A DNA stretch of 64,000 nt, taken from Tenebrio molitor. Lineage: Eukaryota > Arthropoda > Insecta > Coleoptera > Tenebrionidae. Positions 1 to 10,978 of the stretch are shown in pieces. Numbering within the stretch: position 1 is the stretch's first letter; the number at the start of each line of letters is the position of its first letter. Location: NCBI RefSeq assembly GCF_963966145.1, contig NC_091046.1, positions 37,634,001-37,698,000 on the forward strand, given 5' to 3'. Both the position numbers and the translations under genes were made by a program. Below the pieces are notes generated by a model that was given only the letters and a program-made list of their open reading frames with translations, was not told the origin of the DNA and did not search any database.

Positions 1-637
1 CAAGAATTTTTCAGCTGCCTTTTAGTTTTAGAAATTATAAGCGAAAAAACTAGACTTTCAAAACAATTTAGATAGTAGCTATTTCTATATCTACTATAAA
101 AATTTAAAAAATCCCTATCTCTTATTAGGCCTTGAAAAAATCGAAAATTTCACATTGCAAGTTAATGTGAATTGGAGGAAACTCTATTGAAAAAGAAATA
201 ATTTTTGTTATCATGCATTCAAACGAAAATCTGGGCTGAGTAGGCATTAAAAAAAGTAAACCATTTGGTTTACTTGAATTTCCCGCCGTTTGACAGGAAT
301 TACATTTATTAACGGCAGATAATTGAACATGTTTGTTTTTAGCTTTGGGTGCCCCTAGATATTTACTTCGAAAATAGGAAACGTTAGTTATTCTATTTGT
401 AATGTAAAATATTGCAAATAAAGGAAAAAACGGACACATTGTTTATAAATTTTAGGTTAGCAATCAACACAACTGTCAATTTACACTTTAAAAAAGCAAA
501 ACAATTGACGGTTCCCGACGCCTTCCCAGCTCAGGATTTCGTTTGAACGTCTGATATCTGTTAATAACGACTTAATTAACTTATTTTTTTTACTGTTGTC
601 AAAAAATATAGTTTTATATTGCGTTTCATTTCACCAT

Positions 638-878
638 GAGAGGTCGCCAGATGTGCGACGGTTTTTTTAAAACCTAATTTAATTTACAAAATTTTATTAA
701 AAAACAAACAAAAAATATAAAGAAGGTTACAGTAATGCGCTTTCTTTCTTTCAGTAATAAAAAAAAACTTCGGCAAAAAGATTCCAGCCCGGAGCGTCGA
801 GCATTTCTTTCAGGGCAGTCGGGGCAACCACCCTGATTTTTTTTGTTTAAAAAACCGTCGCACATCTGGCGACCTCTC
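638..878. repeat. 241-bp inverted-repeat element (MITE)
   Basis: The ends are near-perfect inverted repeats of about 35 bp (left starts GAGAGGTCGCCAGATGTGCG; the right end is its complement, followed by an A/T tract). The interior is AT-rich with one GC-rich patch near 785-835. No clear target-site duplication is visible. The short open frame inside has no recognisable product. Only one copy is seen in this window. Confidence 0.7.
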
Positions 879-2160
879 TTTGTCAGATTTATTTTTTATC
901 TGTCCATTAACATAATTCTTGAACATCGCCCTTCTTAATTTTGTTATTTGCCTCTTTCTAACTTATCCTTGCTGAGTTCTGTTTTTCTTCTGGACAACAA
1001 TCTCAACTCATCCAGTCGTCTTAAATTAATGTATCAAGTAATTTTTTAAACATTGTCTGAAATATTATTATAAGCAAGGCACACCTGGGTACGTAATTTC
1101 TGCATGTCATGTAAATCGACCCGTTTATGTAATGTAAGACATATAGTTATATTAAACTTGCAAGTTTACGGTATTGTGTTGGTAAAAGGAAAAAAAAAAT
1201 ACGATGTCGTGACTCAATGTAAATTTATGAGACTTGACCCCAGCTCATACAACGTTAACTATAATATAGAACCATTTTCTTTTAAAAAACCACATAGTAA
1301 AGACAAAGGGTTTACGTAATACTAGTATTTTTTAGAAAAAGATATATATTATTTTGTTTCTGCTTGACACATTAAAAAAATATCATAGTATTAACATTTG
1401 AATTATGTTAAAAGAATTGAGATAAAATCGCACATTTTTATTATTATGAACATAATTTCCAAGGTCAAAAAATGCCCTTTAAATTTCTTTATCATGCATT
1501 TTATAATCTTGCTTCAATATTCATATATGTACACAAAAAAGTACAAAAAAAAAGATTAATGAAAGAGTGATTTTCAAAGAATTCTAAATTAAAACTGAAA
1601 GTGTGAATGTGAATCGAACCTCGTTAATCCTACTTCCGTTTCATTTTCCATTTCCCATGTGTACCACATAGATAAGAAGAAAACAAATAAAAACAAATAT
1701 GTAGTTAATATCAGTTATTTTTGAACATAAAATTCTCAAGTGAAAAGAATAAGTTGTTTTAAAATTGTTGAAAAATTATTCATTGTAAACTTCATTATTG
1801 TTTTAGAATGAAGAGTTTGTTTCTCAATTTCAAGATTTCATTAATGAATTATCAAAGAGCGCGTTTTAGTCCGTTGTGAAAATTTCCATGTAAAATTGGA
1901 ATTTCATTTTCACCCTAGTTCTATCTTCAAAAATTAATACATATTTCAGAAAGTATCACTCCAAAAGATCGTCATGGTACAGGGACATATCGAGTGTTCA
2001 ATTGAAAAGTTCATCAACTAGCCTTTGAATTTTTCACAACATTGTGAAGTGTCTTAGAAGATCAACGATAAAAGTTAGGTTAGGACCACCTTAAGAAGTG
2101 ACATTTTTGACTAAATTTATTTTATATGTAATGTGAGTGTCAGGTTATCAAAAAGGTTTA

Positions 2161-2555
2161 TACAGTGTGGAATAAAATGATTTACATCTAGTTACCTTTG
2201 GAATTTTTGCACATGTAAATTTTACTGTACCGCTCTACTTTTTTTTTGAAGTGCCGAACAATTAGTTCTGTCAATAAATGTCATCAATCGAATTGACAAT
2301 TGTTACAATTTACTAAATTGAATTAACAGACGTTGGTGGCCACTTTCAAGACTAGGAGCTGTGACTTGCTTTTGTTAGCTCCTTTTTAATTTCAATCTCT
2401 ACTTTGCATTCATATCATCCCTTCGCAATAAATCACATTTGGAATTTTGGAATATTTTGAGGTTAGGCTTTCTTTTTTTTGTAGAGCGGCATTTCGTATT
2501 TTTACAAGGGTAATGCACAGGTAACTAGATGTAAATCGTTTTATTCCACACTGTA
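2161..2555. repeat. Tc1-like MITE, family 1, copy 1
   Basis: The element is TA-flanked, with about 37-bp terminal inverted repeats beginning TACAGTGTGGAATAAAA (CAGTG after TA, as in Tc1/mariner). It has no coding capacity. An almost identical full copy lies inverted at 7927-8322 and a partial one at 7208-7425. Its right TA is also the left TA of the next element. Confidence 0.85.
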
Positions 2556-2949
2556 TAATCTGTTTCAAAATCAAAAATCCACCAACACTGCATTCTACCT
2601 CGAAAATACAACCGACAACGTCGCCAACTTTTGTTTTTAGTGTGTCTGCATGTGCCAGAAAAAAGTGGGGTTATGAAAGAAAACTGTTGACAGTCGTTTT
2701 GGTCATACTTCTTGGTGTTTTTTATACTCATTTTATACTCATCAAAAGGTATGATATGGTAGCTACCACCTTTTTGCACATACCTAATAATTATTTTGTG
2801 TTAGGTAAATAAACTCAACAGTTCAGTGTTAAATTTTGGCGGGCGGTTGGGGCAACCCAAAAAAATGAAACTTATTCTATTTTCTATTTCTTTTTTTCTG
2901 CCAACATAATTCAACAGGTGGTGGATTTTTGATTTTGAAACAGATTATA
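2554..2949. repeat. MITE family 2, copy 1
   Basis: About 396 bp with inverted repeats of about 30 bp (TAATCTGTTTCAAAATCAAA at the left, complement at the right) inside TA dinucleotides. It abuts family 1 on one side and family 3 on the other. Inverted copy at 7529-7928. The open frame across 2525-2779 is a chance reading of repeat DNA. Confidence 0.8.
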
Positions 2950-2951
2950 AC

Positions 2952-3431
2952 TATAGTCCAATTTTTACAGTTTTGCGATGACGTCATGATTACTTCCTCG
3001 CTTTCTCTCTATTGAAACAACAGAAACAAAAAAACAAAAAAGCGAAGCGTTTATTTATTATTGGTTACTATTGGGGACACGGAAAACTGGGCAGATGTGT
3101 GATTCAGTTGTCAAAATTTCTAAACCATACCTTAGCTACTCATAACCAAGTTTTTTTGAAAATATCAATCATAATGACGGTAAAGGTGCATTTATATTGA
3201 CACTTTTTGAAATGACAATAACAGACTGCCCAGGATTCCATGTCCCTCATTGTACTTTATGATTATTTTATGCTCCTGTCAATTGATTCCAAATATAACC
3301 TTTCGAAAGCAGTTGATTTGTTATAATTCCAAAACAAATTTGAAACTTAATAGTTATTTTTGATCCTAGCTCAAACATACGTGAAGTTATAGATAATGAG
3401 ATCATCGCAACTGGGTAAAAATTGAACTCTA
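2952..3431. repeat. MITE family 3, copy 1 (interrupted)
   Basis: Starts TATAGTCCAATTTTTAC and ends with a diverged complement (GGGTAAAAATTGAACTCTA). A shorter intact relative is at 26909-27213, where both ends are perfect. The extra length comes from a 183-bp insertion at 3069-3251. A partial inverted copy is at 7428-7526. Confidence 0.75.
3069..3251. repeat. MITE family 4, nested in family 3, 4-bp target duplication
   Basis: Comparison with the uninterrupted family 3 copy at 26909 shows this 183-bp stretch is an insertion. It begins TATTGGGGACACGG and ends ATGTCCCTCATT (imperfect inverted ends), flanked by TTAC and GTAC. An inverted relative at 47785-47973 has perfect GTAC on both sides, supporting a 4-bp duplication. 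Confidence 0.7.
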
Positions 3432-3546
3432 GACAAGACTCTGGCTAGATGTTTGGTCACATTGATTACAAAACCTCTTAATTTGACGAAAGTCAAATGT
3501 GTAATCTGTAAAATTTTAGGTTAGTTGTGTTTATTTGTTGAAAGCA

Positions 3547-3810
3547 TTAAATGCCAATCAAGACATTATTGCCTACGTTGTCGACAAGCCAATTGCAAAG
3601 ATGTAATCTTCTTGGATAATCTGCTCGCTTCAGTTCCTGCACTGGTGTGACGCAGTAGGGATAAAGATGTAAATTTTTGTGTAACATTGTGCGTCTTGTT
3701 CCAACAGAGAGATTCATTTGTTGACTCAATTGTCGGATAGATGTTTTTGGTACATTTAGATCATTTTTACGCGCAAAATCGTAGTGAAAGTAGTACTTTT
3801 TTTGCATCAT
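3547..3810 (-). pseudogene. Tc1/mariner-superfamily transposase fragment
   Basis: The frame reads VPKTSIRQLSQQMNLSVGTR, then an LHLYPY segment, VQELKRADYPRRLHLCNWL and VDN. This pattern (helix-turn-helix, then YPY...VQELKPxDYxxRLxFCxWxL) is typical of the N-terminal and linker part of IS630/Tc1-mariner-type transposases common in insects. Only about 87 residues remain; the catalytic DDE/D part is missing. The 5' side merges with a repeat that recurs near 21080-21160. Family assignment is by recall of the motif, not by a search. Confidence 0.6.
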
Positions 3811-3967
3811 TTTATTCTATCTCCTTGGAGATGATTGTCAAAGCATACCTTTTTTTTTTGTTATTTTTTTATAAATCCTTTTATACCAAATTTCTCAACT
3901 TACATCGATATGCAAAAAAATAGTGTGTACAACACGTTATGAAACTTTCATAACTAGTTGTATAAAT
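3763..3967. repeat. Dispersed repeat, shared with 20867-21170
   Basis: The complement of this stretch matches 20867-21170 in three blocks: ATGCTTTGACAATCATCTC, then ACGATTTTGCG, and the end AACTAGTTATGAAAG / TATTTGTATAAC. It overlaps the 5' part of the transposase fragment, so both are probably deletion copies of one Tc1-type element. Confidence 0.5.
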
Positions 3968-4510
3968 AACTATTTGCACCGAATAAACCCAAATTTTCCG
4001 AACTTTGGTACCGTTTAGAATATAATTTCCGATTAATAAAGTTTTATGTGCCACCGGTGAAAACCATCGTGAGATAGAAAAAGCGAATGTTGTATACTTG
4101 CGAAAGCAGTTGATTTGTTATATAATAATTCAACAGAAAACGAAACTCAACTCAAAAAAGACGTTACACTCGTAAAACACCACTGACATCTGTCAAACAA
4201 GGCATCATCTCTTTTCCGCTCTTCTTTCATCAAAAAGTCATAGCCAACTTGATGAACTTTTCATTTAAACACCCGTTACATAAAAAAATTGGAAAAGATT
4301 GGCGGTTAACATTAAAAAAATGGTGATGATGTCATTTCGCGGAAACGAAAAGGAACAGAAAAATGAAATACATCATTTCAAAAATGTAGTGCTCATTTTA
4401 TAGTTCTCAATGCCTTAGATAACATCGATTTGTTTGGCACTAACAATTTACATCATAAAATAATGTTATCTAAAAATTGAAAATCATCCTTAATGTTACA
4501 TTCTATTATG

Positions 4511-4717
4511 TACAGTTGATGGACAAAGAAAACTGGGACAAAAATGACAATCACATAAGACATAAGTCAAAATTTATAAATTTGCATAGTTTAATTACGG
4601 CTTTATCACAAATAGGTTAACTTTGGTATGACACTGATAAATATATTGACAATTCGATAGTCTGATTTACATAGATTAAATTTTAAGTGTTCCAGTTTTA
4701 TTTGTCCATGGACCGTA
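4511..4717. repeat. Tc1-like MITE, family 5, copy 1 (207 bp)
   Basis: TA-flanked element. Left end TACAGTTGATGGACAAAGAA; the right end is the complement of TACGGTCCATGGACAAATAA. A second copy of the same family, split by a 1.9-kb insertion, spans 22297-24399 and gives an independent check of the boundaries. Confidence 0.8.
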
Positions 4718-7207
4718 CTTCATATTACGATCATTAAATTTTGGACAACATATTTCTGTCACATAAAAAATATAAGTATGTATTGTAGCGACCAAAACTT
4801 ATCAAAAATTAATCAGAAGGAAGCTAACTGCAAACAGAATTCAAATTTAACTACCATAAAACTGAGTAAACCGAAAGTTTCTGAATTTTATTTGAATGCT
4901 TTTAGGCGGAGCTACGTTGTTAATATGCGGATTCTGCAGACTTTCCTTCATGCATAGTTTAAAAACGGCAAGCCAGAGCGACGTTACTGATTTACCAATA
5001 AAAGGATGGCAACATAGTTCAGAAAGTAAATGACGCTGTAATAATGAAACACAGGTACCGCATAGTTGGTTAATTATAATTAGCAGTGGAACAACTGTGA
5101 GTCTCTCTCCGTCTAACACAATTCTGATTTCTATTTAAACCATTAAATCGTGTATCCGGCCCATGATTGAATATCGAAATGCAGTTTGATAGAAGCCTAG
5201 GCGCTTTGATGGGGGAATACAGTCGAGGAGGGCAAACCTAAATGTCACTTTGTTTTATAGACTAACCCTGACTGTGACGTGACCCTATTCGCAATCTCTA
5301 TCACGCTGTTACGGAATATAACTCATTCTTACGTTCACAGGATACGATGAATGCACATAACCCTTCTATTCAAAGATAAATTCGATCCGCTGCTCGTGAA
5401 TTTCCTACAACATGTGCTAATGGCTGTTCGGGGTAGGTACAGTTTACGTGGGTTACTTTCGCTGAACTTCCTTTTAATCTTTCATGCTTAGCGGGGATAA
5501 GCTGAGATTTTTGTTAACCCTTTCAGGAAATTTTACAGCGTAATAAAGTGACTAACACAAAAGCATTTTGTTTTTGGGAGTGCAGCCACGACCTGCTGCA
5601 AATTAGATGGGATTTCTGGCTGAAACCTGAACACATTGATTGTTGTTATTGATAACGTCAGTATTGATCCTCTCCATGTTTACAATAATCGGCAGGAATA
5701 TCGAAATACCTACTTAATGTATTTAATTAACAGCGACATCCGATCGCTACAGGACCAATACCGATAAGGGCGTTACCCACTATTAGAGAACAAACAAAAG
5801 GTTATCTAATGATAATATTTATGTTCCAGTAGGTTGATAATGTTATTTTCGTCTGGTTCGAAACTAATTTGAATATCGATAAATTCGTTCAATTTCTTTT
5901 TCAAACGAAATAGTTCCCGGTGTCACTGTTTTTATTCACTTGCGCAACTAAGTTATCCAGTTGTTCTCGCAGGACGACTTTCCTGAAAACAATTGTCTCA
6001 TTAACTGTTGTCATAGAAATTATCTTTGAGACAACTGGCGAATGAAAGGCGTTCGAAAATGTTTTACTCGGCTGGTGGCTGGCAACATTTTGTTATAATA
6101 TTAACAGTGAAAAATCAATGAAATTATGTGCATATGACTGTGTCGTAGTAATTATGCACCTGGTTAAACTAAATTATTCAAGAAAATCAATATATCAGAC
6201 AAGAGAAATTGCAGTTTGCGTGAACCTAGCGGAAAAAGGATGGTGTAGATTCTAACTGTGTTTATCACAGACTGTTCTGTATATTTTTCCGGTAATCGAT
6301 GTCGATAGTTGTTTTATTTGTTGGAATCATTCAACGATAAATATGGATGAATAAGGCAAATGAGAAATAGTGCGTGAACTGCACACAGCTATCAAAGTGA
6401 AAATCTAATTTTCGTGTACACAGATCGAGAGCTTAAAAGCTGTGAGACCGAACCTGTTGACTGCATACTACATGGTATTATGGTATGTCGAACAATTGAA
6501 AAACATGTCAATCGATGTTGAAAATCATAACTAAGTCACGTTTGACAGAAGAAGTTTCCCTCGAATAAATTTTGTTTTCAATTCAATTCAAAGTATTTTG
6601 AAAATTATTTATACTAATTTCCCGATATCTTAATAAATAAAGTTTTATGGCAATATTTTTATATTTATTTGTTAAGTTGATTTTCGTAGATGTCAGGACT
6701 GAGTGAAGCAAATTACGCTTAATAAAAAAAAACATTGGTTATTGTGAAAACGCAACAATATTTTCAAAATAGTATCATTTTTTAACATTGCATTAACATA
6801 ATTAAGATGAAGAATAAGAAGAAAATATTAAAAGATACAGATCAAGAAAATATTTCTTCAGTTTATTGGAACTTTGATATTAGCGAAATCACGACCAATG
6901 CAGCAGGCGGCATAACACTTTACCGCAGTACTGCGCCAAGTGTCACTTTATCATACTAGCCAATTCGATATTTAAATTTAAATGAATCTCACAAAGTTTG
7001 ACAACACTCTTTTAAAAATTTCAAAGTCTTAGTCGCACGGATGAAAGGAATAGTTTCGAATTGGGTCTCTAAGAGACCTATAGGCCCGGTTGTATAAAGC
7101 GATGTCAAGTTCTTTATTTTATTCTTCATCCCTGCATCCGTCACTTCGTGCATCCCGTGTTAAATAAAATATAGCCAAAATTGATCATTAACCAAATACA
7201 GGCTATC
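4718..7207. other. 2.5-kb unique AT-rich stretch, no gene seen
   Basis: No coding frame with recognisable content, no inverted-repeat element and no RNA gene was found on either strand. The 90-residue frame at 4847-5119 (minus) has no family resemblance I recognise and is probably chance. Confidence 0.6.
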
Positions 7208-7425
7208 TACAGTGTGGAATAAAATGATTTACATCTAGTTACCTTTACATTACCCTTGTAAAAATACGAAATGCCGCTCTACAAAAAAAAGAAAGCCTAA
7301 CCAAATGTGATTTATTGCGAATGGATGATATGAACGCAAAGTTAAGATTGAAATTAAAAAGGAGCTAACAAAAGCAAGTCACAGCTAGTATTGAAAGTGG
7401 CCATCAACGTTTGTTAATTCAGTTC
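7208..7425. repeat. MITE family 1, 5'-truncated relative (half copy)
   Basis: Begins TACAGTGTGGAATAAAA and follows the family 1 sequence (GCCGCTCTACAAAAAAAAGA, then GTGATTTATTGCGAA) up to about 7425. There it stops abruptly at the family 3 piece. The other terminal repeat is absent. Confidence 0.75.
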
Positions 7426-7427
7426 AA

Positions 7428-7526
7428 ACGCTTCGCTTTTTTGTTTTTTTGTTTCTGTTGTTTCAATAGAGAGAAAGCGAGGAAGTAATCATGACGTCAT
7501 CGCAAAACTGTAAAAATTGGACTATA
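7428..7526. repeat. MITE family 3, partial inverted copy
   Basis: Complement of the first ~100 bp of the copy at 2952, from AAACGCTTCGC to GGACTATA. It lies directly against family 2 as in the block at 2161-3431, but the order is reversed. Confidence 0.75.
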
Positions 7527-7528
7527 GT

Positions 7529-7928
7529 TATAATCTGTTTCAAAATCAAAAATCCACCACCTGTTGAATTATGTTGGCAGAAAAAAAGAAATAGAAAATA
7601 GAATAAGTTTCATTTTTTTGGGTTGCCCCAACCGCCCGCCAAAATTTAACACTGAACTGTTGAGTTTATTTACCTAACACAAAATAATTATTAGGTATGT
7701 GCAAAAAGGTGGTAGCTACCATATCATACCTTTTGAGTAAAATAATAAAATGAGTATAAAAAACACCGAGAAGTATGACCAAAACGACTGTCAACAGTTT
7801 TCTTTCATAACCCCACTTTTTTCTGGCACATGCAGACACACTAAAAACAACAAGTTGGCGACGTTGTCGGTTGTATTTTCGAGGTAGAATGCAGTGTTGG
7901 TGGATTTTTGATTTTGAAACAGATTATA
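7529..7928. repeat. MITE family 2, inverted copy
   Basis: Inverted copy of 2554-2949 with the same terminal repeats and the same neighbours. The two copies share the whole interior, apart from small indels. Confidence 0.8.
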
Positions 7929-8322
7929 CAGTGTGGAATAAAACGATTTACATCTAGTTACCTGTGCATTACCCTTATAAAAATACGAAATGCCGCTCTA
8001 CAAAAAAAAGAAAGCCTAACCTCAAAATATTCCAAAATTCCAAATGTGATTTATTGCGAAGGGATGATATGAATGCAAAGTAGAGATTGAAATTAAAAAG
8101 GAGCTAACAAAAGCAAGTCACAGCTCCTAGTCTTGAAAGTGGCCACCAACGTCTGTTAATTCAATTTAGTAAATTGTAACAATTGTCAATTCGATTGATG
8201 ACATTTATTGACAGAACTAATAGTTCGGCACTTCGAAAAAAAAAGTAGAGCGGTACAGGAAAATTTACATGTGCAAAAATTCCAAAGGTAACTAGATGTA
8301 AATCATTTTATTCCACACTGTA
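7927..8322. repeat. MITE family 1, inverted full copy
   Basis: Complement of 2161-2555, nearly identical over about 396 bp, with both terminal repeats intact (…TTTTATTCCACACTGTA at the right edge). It shares its TA with family 2, exactly as in the other block. Confidence 0.85.
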
Positions 8323-8865
8323 TAAATGATTGTCTGGTCCAGCTTGCTTTGAAAACTTGTCAAATTTTGAATGTCACATTTTTAGGTTAGATTGTTGGCT
8401 AAATCCTATCCTCACAAAGTTTGTTTAGCTCTAAAACCGGACATATTTGTAATTTGTATTAAAAAATACAGGTTTTTGGTGTTTATTCACTGCGATAAAA
8501 CGAATATAAGGAATAAAAACTGGATTGAAAAGCGCAAATAAAACGCCATTAATGTCAAAAGTGACAGTTAATAATAAATTAAAATTGGACATCTGTTCCA
8601 AAGAGGCGGCACCATAAAAAAAAATCCAAAGCTGGGTTGACCCTATAATTTATAGATACCCTGTAGTAAAAGAGCTTTTAGTTCAAAGCTATATAAATTT
8701 CTATTTAATATTTCACAGTGTCAGAAATGTCAAAGTTCACAAAACAACGTAGCATTCAAAAAATTACATGTTTTTCTCAGACAATCTATTAGTAAGTGTA
8801 TTAAATTTGAGCACAATAATTTTCTGAGCAATGCTATTATTTATGTCTAATAATAATCACTTATT

Positions 8866-9082
8866 ATATCCCAAGTGCAAAATTTTTTATCGGAATTTTT
8901 TTTGCTAATGAACGAAAACATCCATAAATGAGGTCAGAAGACCAATTAGCAAATAAGAGCACGAGACGAAGTCGAGGGCTTTTATTTGATAATAACTGGT
9001 CTTCTGATCGAATAATTTATGGATGTTTGAGTTCATTAGCAAAAAAAATTCCGATATTAAAATTTTGCACGAGGGGTATACG
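8866..9082. repeat. Hairpin (foldback) repeat with CGAG-type core
   Basis: About 217 bp that is almost a complete palindrome: left arm GTGCAAAATTTTTTATCGG, then a GCTAATGAAC block, ACATCCATAAATGA and TCAGAAGACCA; the right arm gives the complements in reverse order. The unpaired core is GAGCACGAGACGAAGTCGAG. Six other hairpins in this window have similar cores but different arms. Confidence 0.75.
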
Positions 9083-9316
9083 GCTGATTATTTCCTGAAT
9101 AGAATGAAACCAAACGCATTATTTTCAATCCTTTTTATTCAAAATAATTTAAAAAAAATAAATAAAATCAGGTACCGACATTTTTTTATCAGATTATTGC
9201 ATTTTAGAGAAATTTTATGGGGTTATTTTTTGTTTTCTCGTTTTGATTGGTCAATATTTGTCAGGCAATTGGTTGATAAACACATGAAGGAAATAATCAT
9301 TATAAAAAAATAGTAG

Positions 9317-9532
9317 TTTATTTAACGAGTTCAAGTGCCAAAAAGAGACCAATTTACACACGAACGAGTTGAATACAACGTTTTTTTGTTCGACGAGCCC
9401 CTTAAAGGCTCCAAACCGCTCAAAATCTTTAAAATTAGCTTGACGTTTCATTTTGACAAGTTGTGACATTTATCAAAATCCGTTCACACAGGAGAAAATT
9501 CTCAAATTCTGACAGTGTCGAACAAAAAAATA
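9317..9532. repeat. Dispersed repeat, copy 1 (pair at 42070-42293)
   Basis: Nearly identical to 42070-42293 over its last 145 bp (TTCGACGAGCCCCTTAAAGG to GTGTCGAACAAAAAAA) and again at its start (TTTATTTAACGAGTTCA), with a diverged middle. Same orientation in both places. No terminal inverted repeats are evident; it could be a SINE-like or truncated element. Confidence 0.65.
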
Positions 9533-9583
9533 TTTAATTACATTGAAATGTTTTCTTCTCCAGCGTATCGCTTTTTAGATGTA

Positions 9584-9646
9584 CATAAATTGCATCTGTG
9601 TTAATTAAATTGCATCTGTGTTAATTAAATTGCATCTGTGTTAATT
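9584..9646. repeat. 20-bp tandem repeat, three units
   Basis: Three perfect head-to-tail units of AAATTGCATCTGTGTTAATT (20 bp) lie in otherwise unique DNA. This is a minisatellite-like expansion. Confidence 0.9.
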
Positions 9647-10635
9647 AGTTATAAATTCTGAAACCAAGACCTATTTAACAATCCTGTGAAACTACGAAAT
9701 ATGGGCAACTACCGTTTGTATTCCGCAAGCGCGAAATTCTAGCCAATTGTTTCCATCAAACTTTTGGAAACACAATTAAAATAACAAGTTGGTTCGTTCA
9801 GCTTGGACAATTTTTCAAATGAGTAATAAAATCTAATCTTTAAAAATACAGTTTTAGTCAATCATGCTTCAGAACGTAGGGGTTTTACTATCATATTTGA
9901 ATAATTTTTAAATTTTGTGGTCATAGTTGTTATAGACATAGACTAAATACTCTTGATAAAGCTTTTTGTAAAATAAATGTTTGCAACTTTTTCTTCATTA
10001 TGTATTTTATCCTTTCAACAATATTTATATTTCGCAAATAAATGAATCAAATAAGAATAATTCGTCAGTGTGCCTTCAATTACTCTTGCAGATATTTATC
10101 TTTGACGAGACCTGAATCCACCTTACTGTTAACAAAAAACACCAAACACTTTATTCAGGTAACTTATTAAAAGGATCTTAGAGATTATCTATCTCAAAGC
10201 TGCGGATTCATTTCGTTATTTTTAAAAATGAAAAGCATTATCCTCTTACTGATTATTATCACAAGAATATCCGAGGACTTTTTTCAATAATAACTGTTGC
10301 AGACTTGTATTAAAGTTTTTTTTATAAAATAATTACAATACATAGGTATATTCTTGTTGCTTTTACTTTGTTACTTTATCTTTTAAAAACAGGGTAGGGA
10401 ATTAATCAAATGGATTATGTTACATTTTTAATTTCTAGAAACATTTTAATCACACTATTTTAAAACACTGTGTATACTAAGAGTATTTTTAAAAAACTCA
10501 AATTCATGGATCTTTTAAAAATTCGAAATTAATAAGAAAATTTGAGGTTGATTAATGAAACAAAACCAAAAAAAAAGATCGAAATGTTTTGTTTTTGTTA
10601 TTTGATCGCAGTTACTCTTTGTTTATAGTAGATAA
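9647..10635. other. Unique AT-rich stretch, nothing recognised
   Basis: Single-copy AT-rich sequence with no coding, RNA or repeat signal that I can support. Confidence 0.55.
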
Positions 10636-10978
10636 TACCGGATGTTTCAAAAATGTATGGTCAAGAGCAACTGTGAAAAACAATGATGTGGAAAACGTGT
10701 GTCCCCGTTTTATATTAATTATTATACATAACCACAGACTAAGATTCACATAAACTAACTTTGAATTTCTCAATTACAGTACTATTGGATGGCGGCTCGG
10801 TTGGTAGCGGATACTCATTCATATAGGAACCGTTCTCAAGCCAAAACAATTTTTCATCTTGGTTTAACTATGGTAAAAATTACATTCACAGGTGGATTAC
10901 TCAAGTTAAGCCATAGGTTTTCAAATCTTTTGCTTTTCACAATCACTCTTGATCACACACTTTTTGAAACATGTGGTA
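10636..10978. repeat. 343-bp inverted-repeat element (family 6)
   Basis: Ends about 45 bp long are inverted repeats with a few mismatches: TACCGGATGTTTCAAAAATG on the left and the complement of TACCACATGTTTCAAAAAGT on the right, followed in both by a TCAAGAG…TGTGAAAA block. TA at each edge fits a TA target. Its right part recurs, tandemly duplicated, at 31250-31420. Confidence 0.7.

Noticed and set aside
1595..1640. tRNA-like GTGAATCGAACCTCG word
   Set aside because: It recalls a T-arm on the reverse strand, but no acceptor stem, D-arm or anticodon arm can be folded around it.
445..3520. Recurrent TTTTAGGTTAG words (near 450, 2073, 3510, also 8381) as telomere-like repeats
   Set aside because: They are isolated single words and not tandem TTAGG arrays, and are common in AT-rich insect DNA.
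9584..9646. Possible CRISPR-like array
   Set aside because: Three 20-bp units are directly tandem with no spacers, and the genome is animal.
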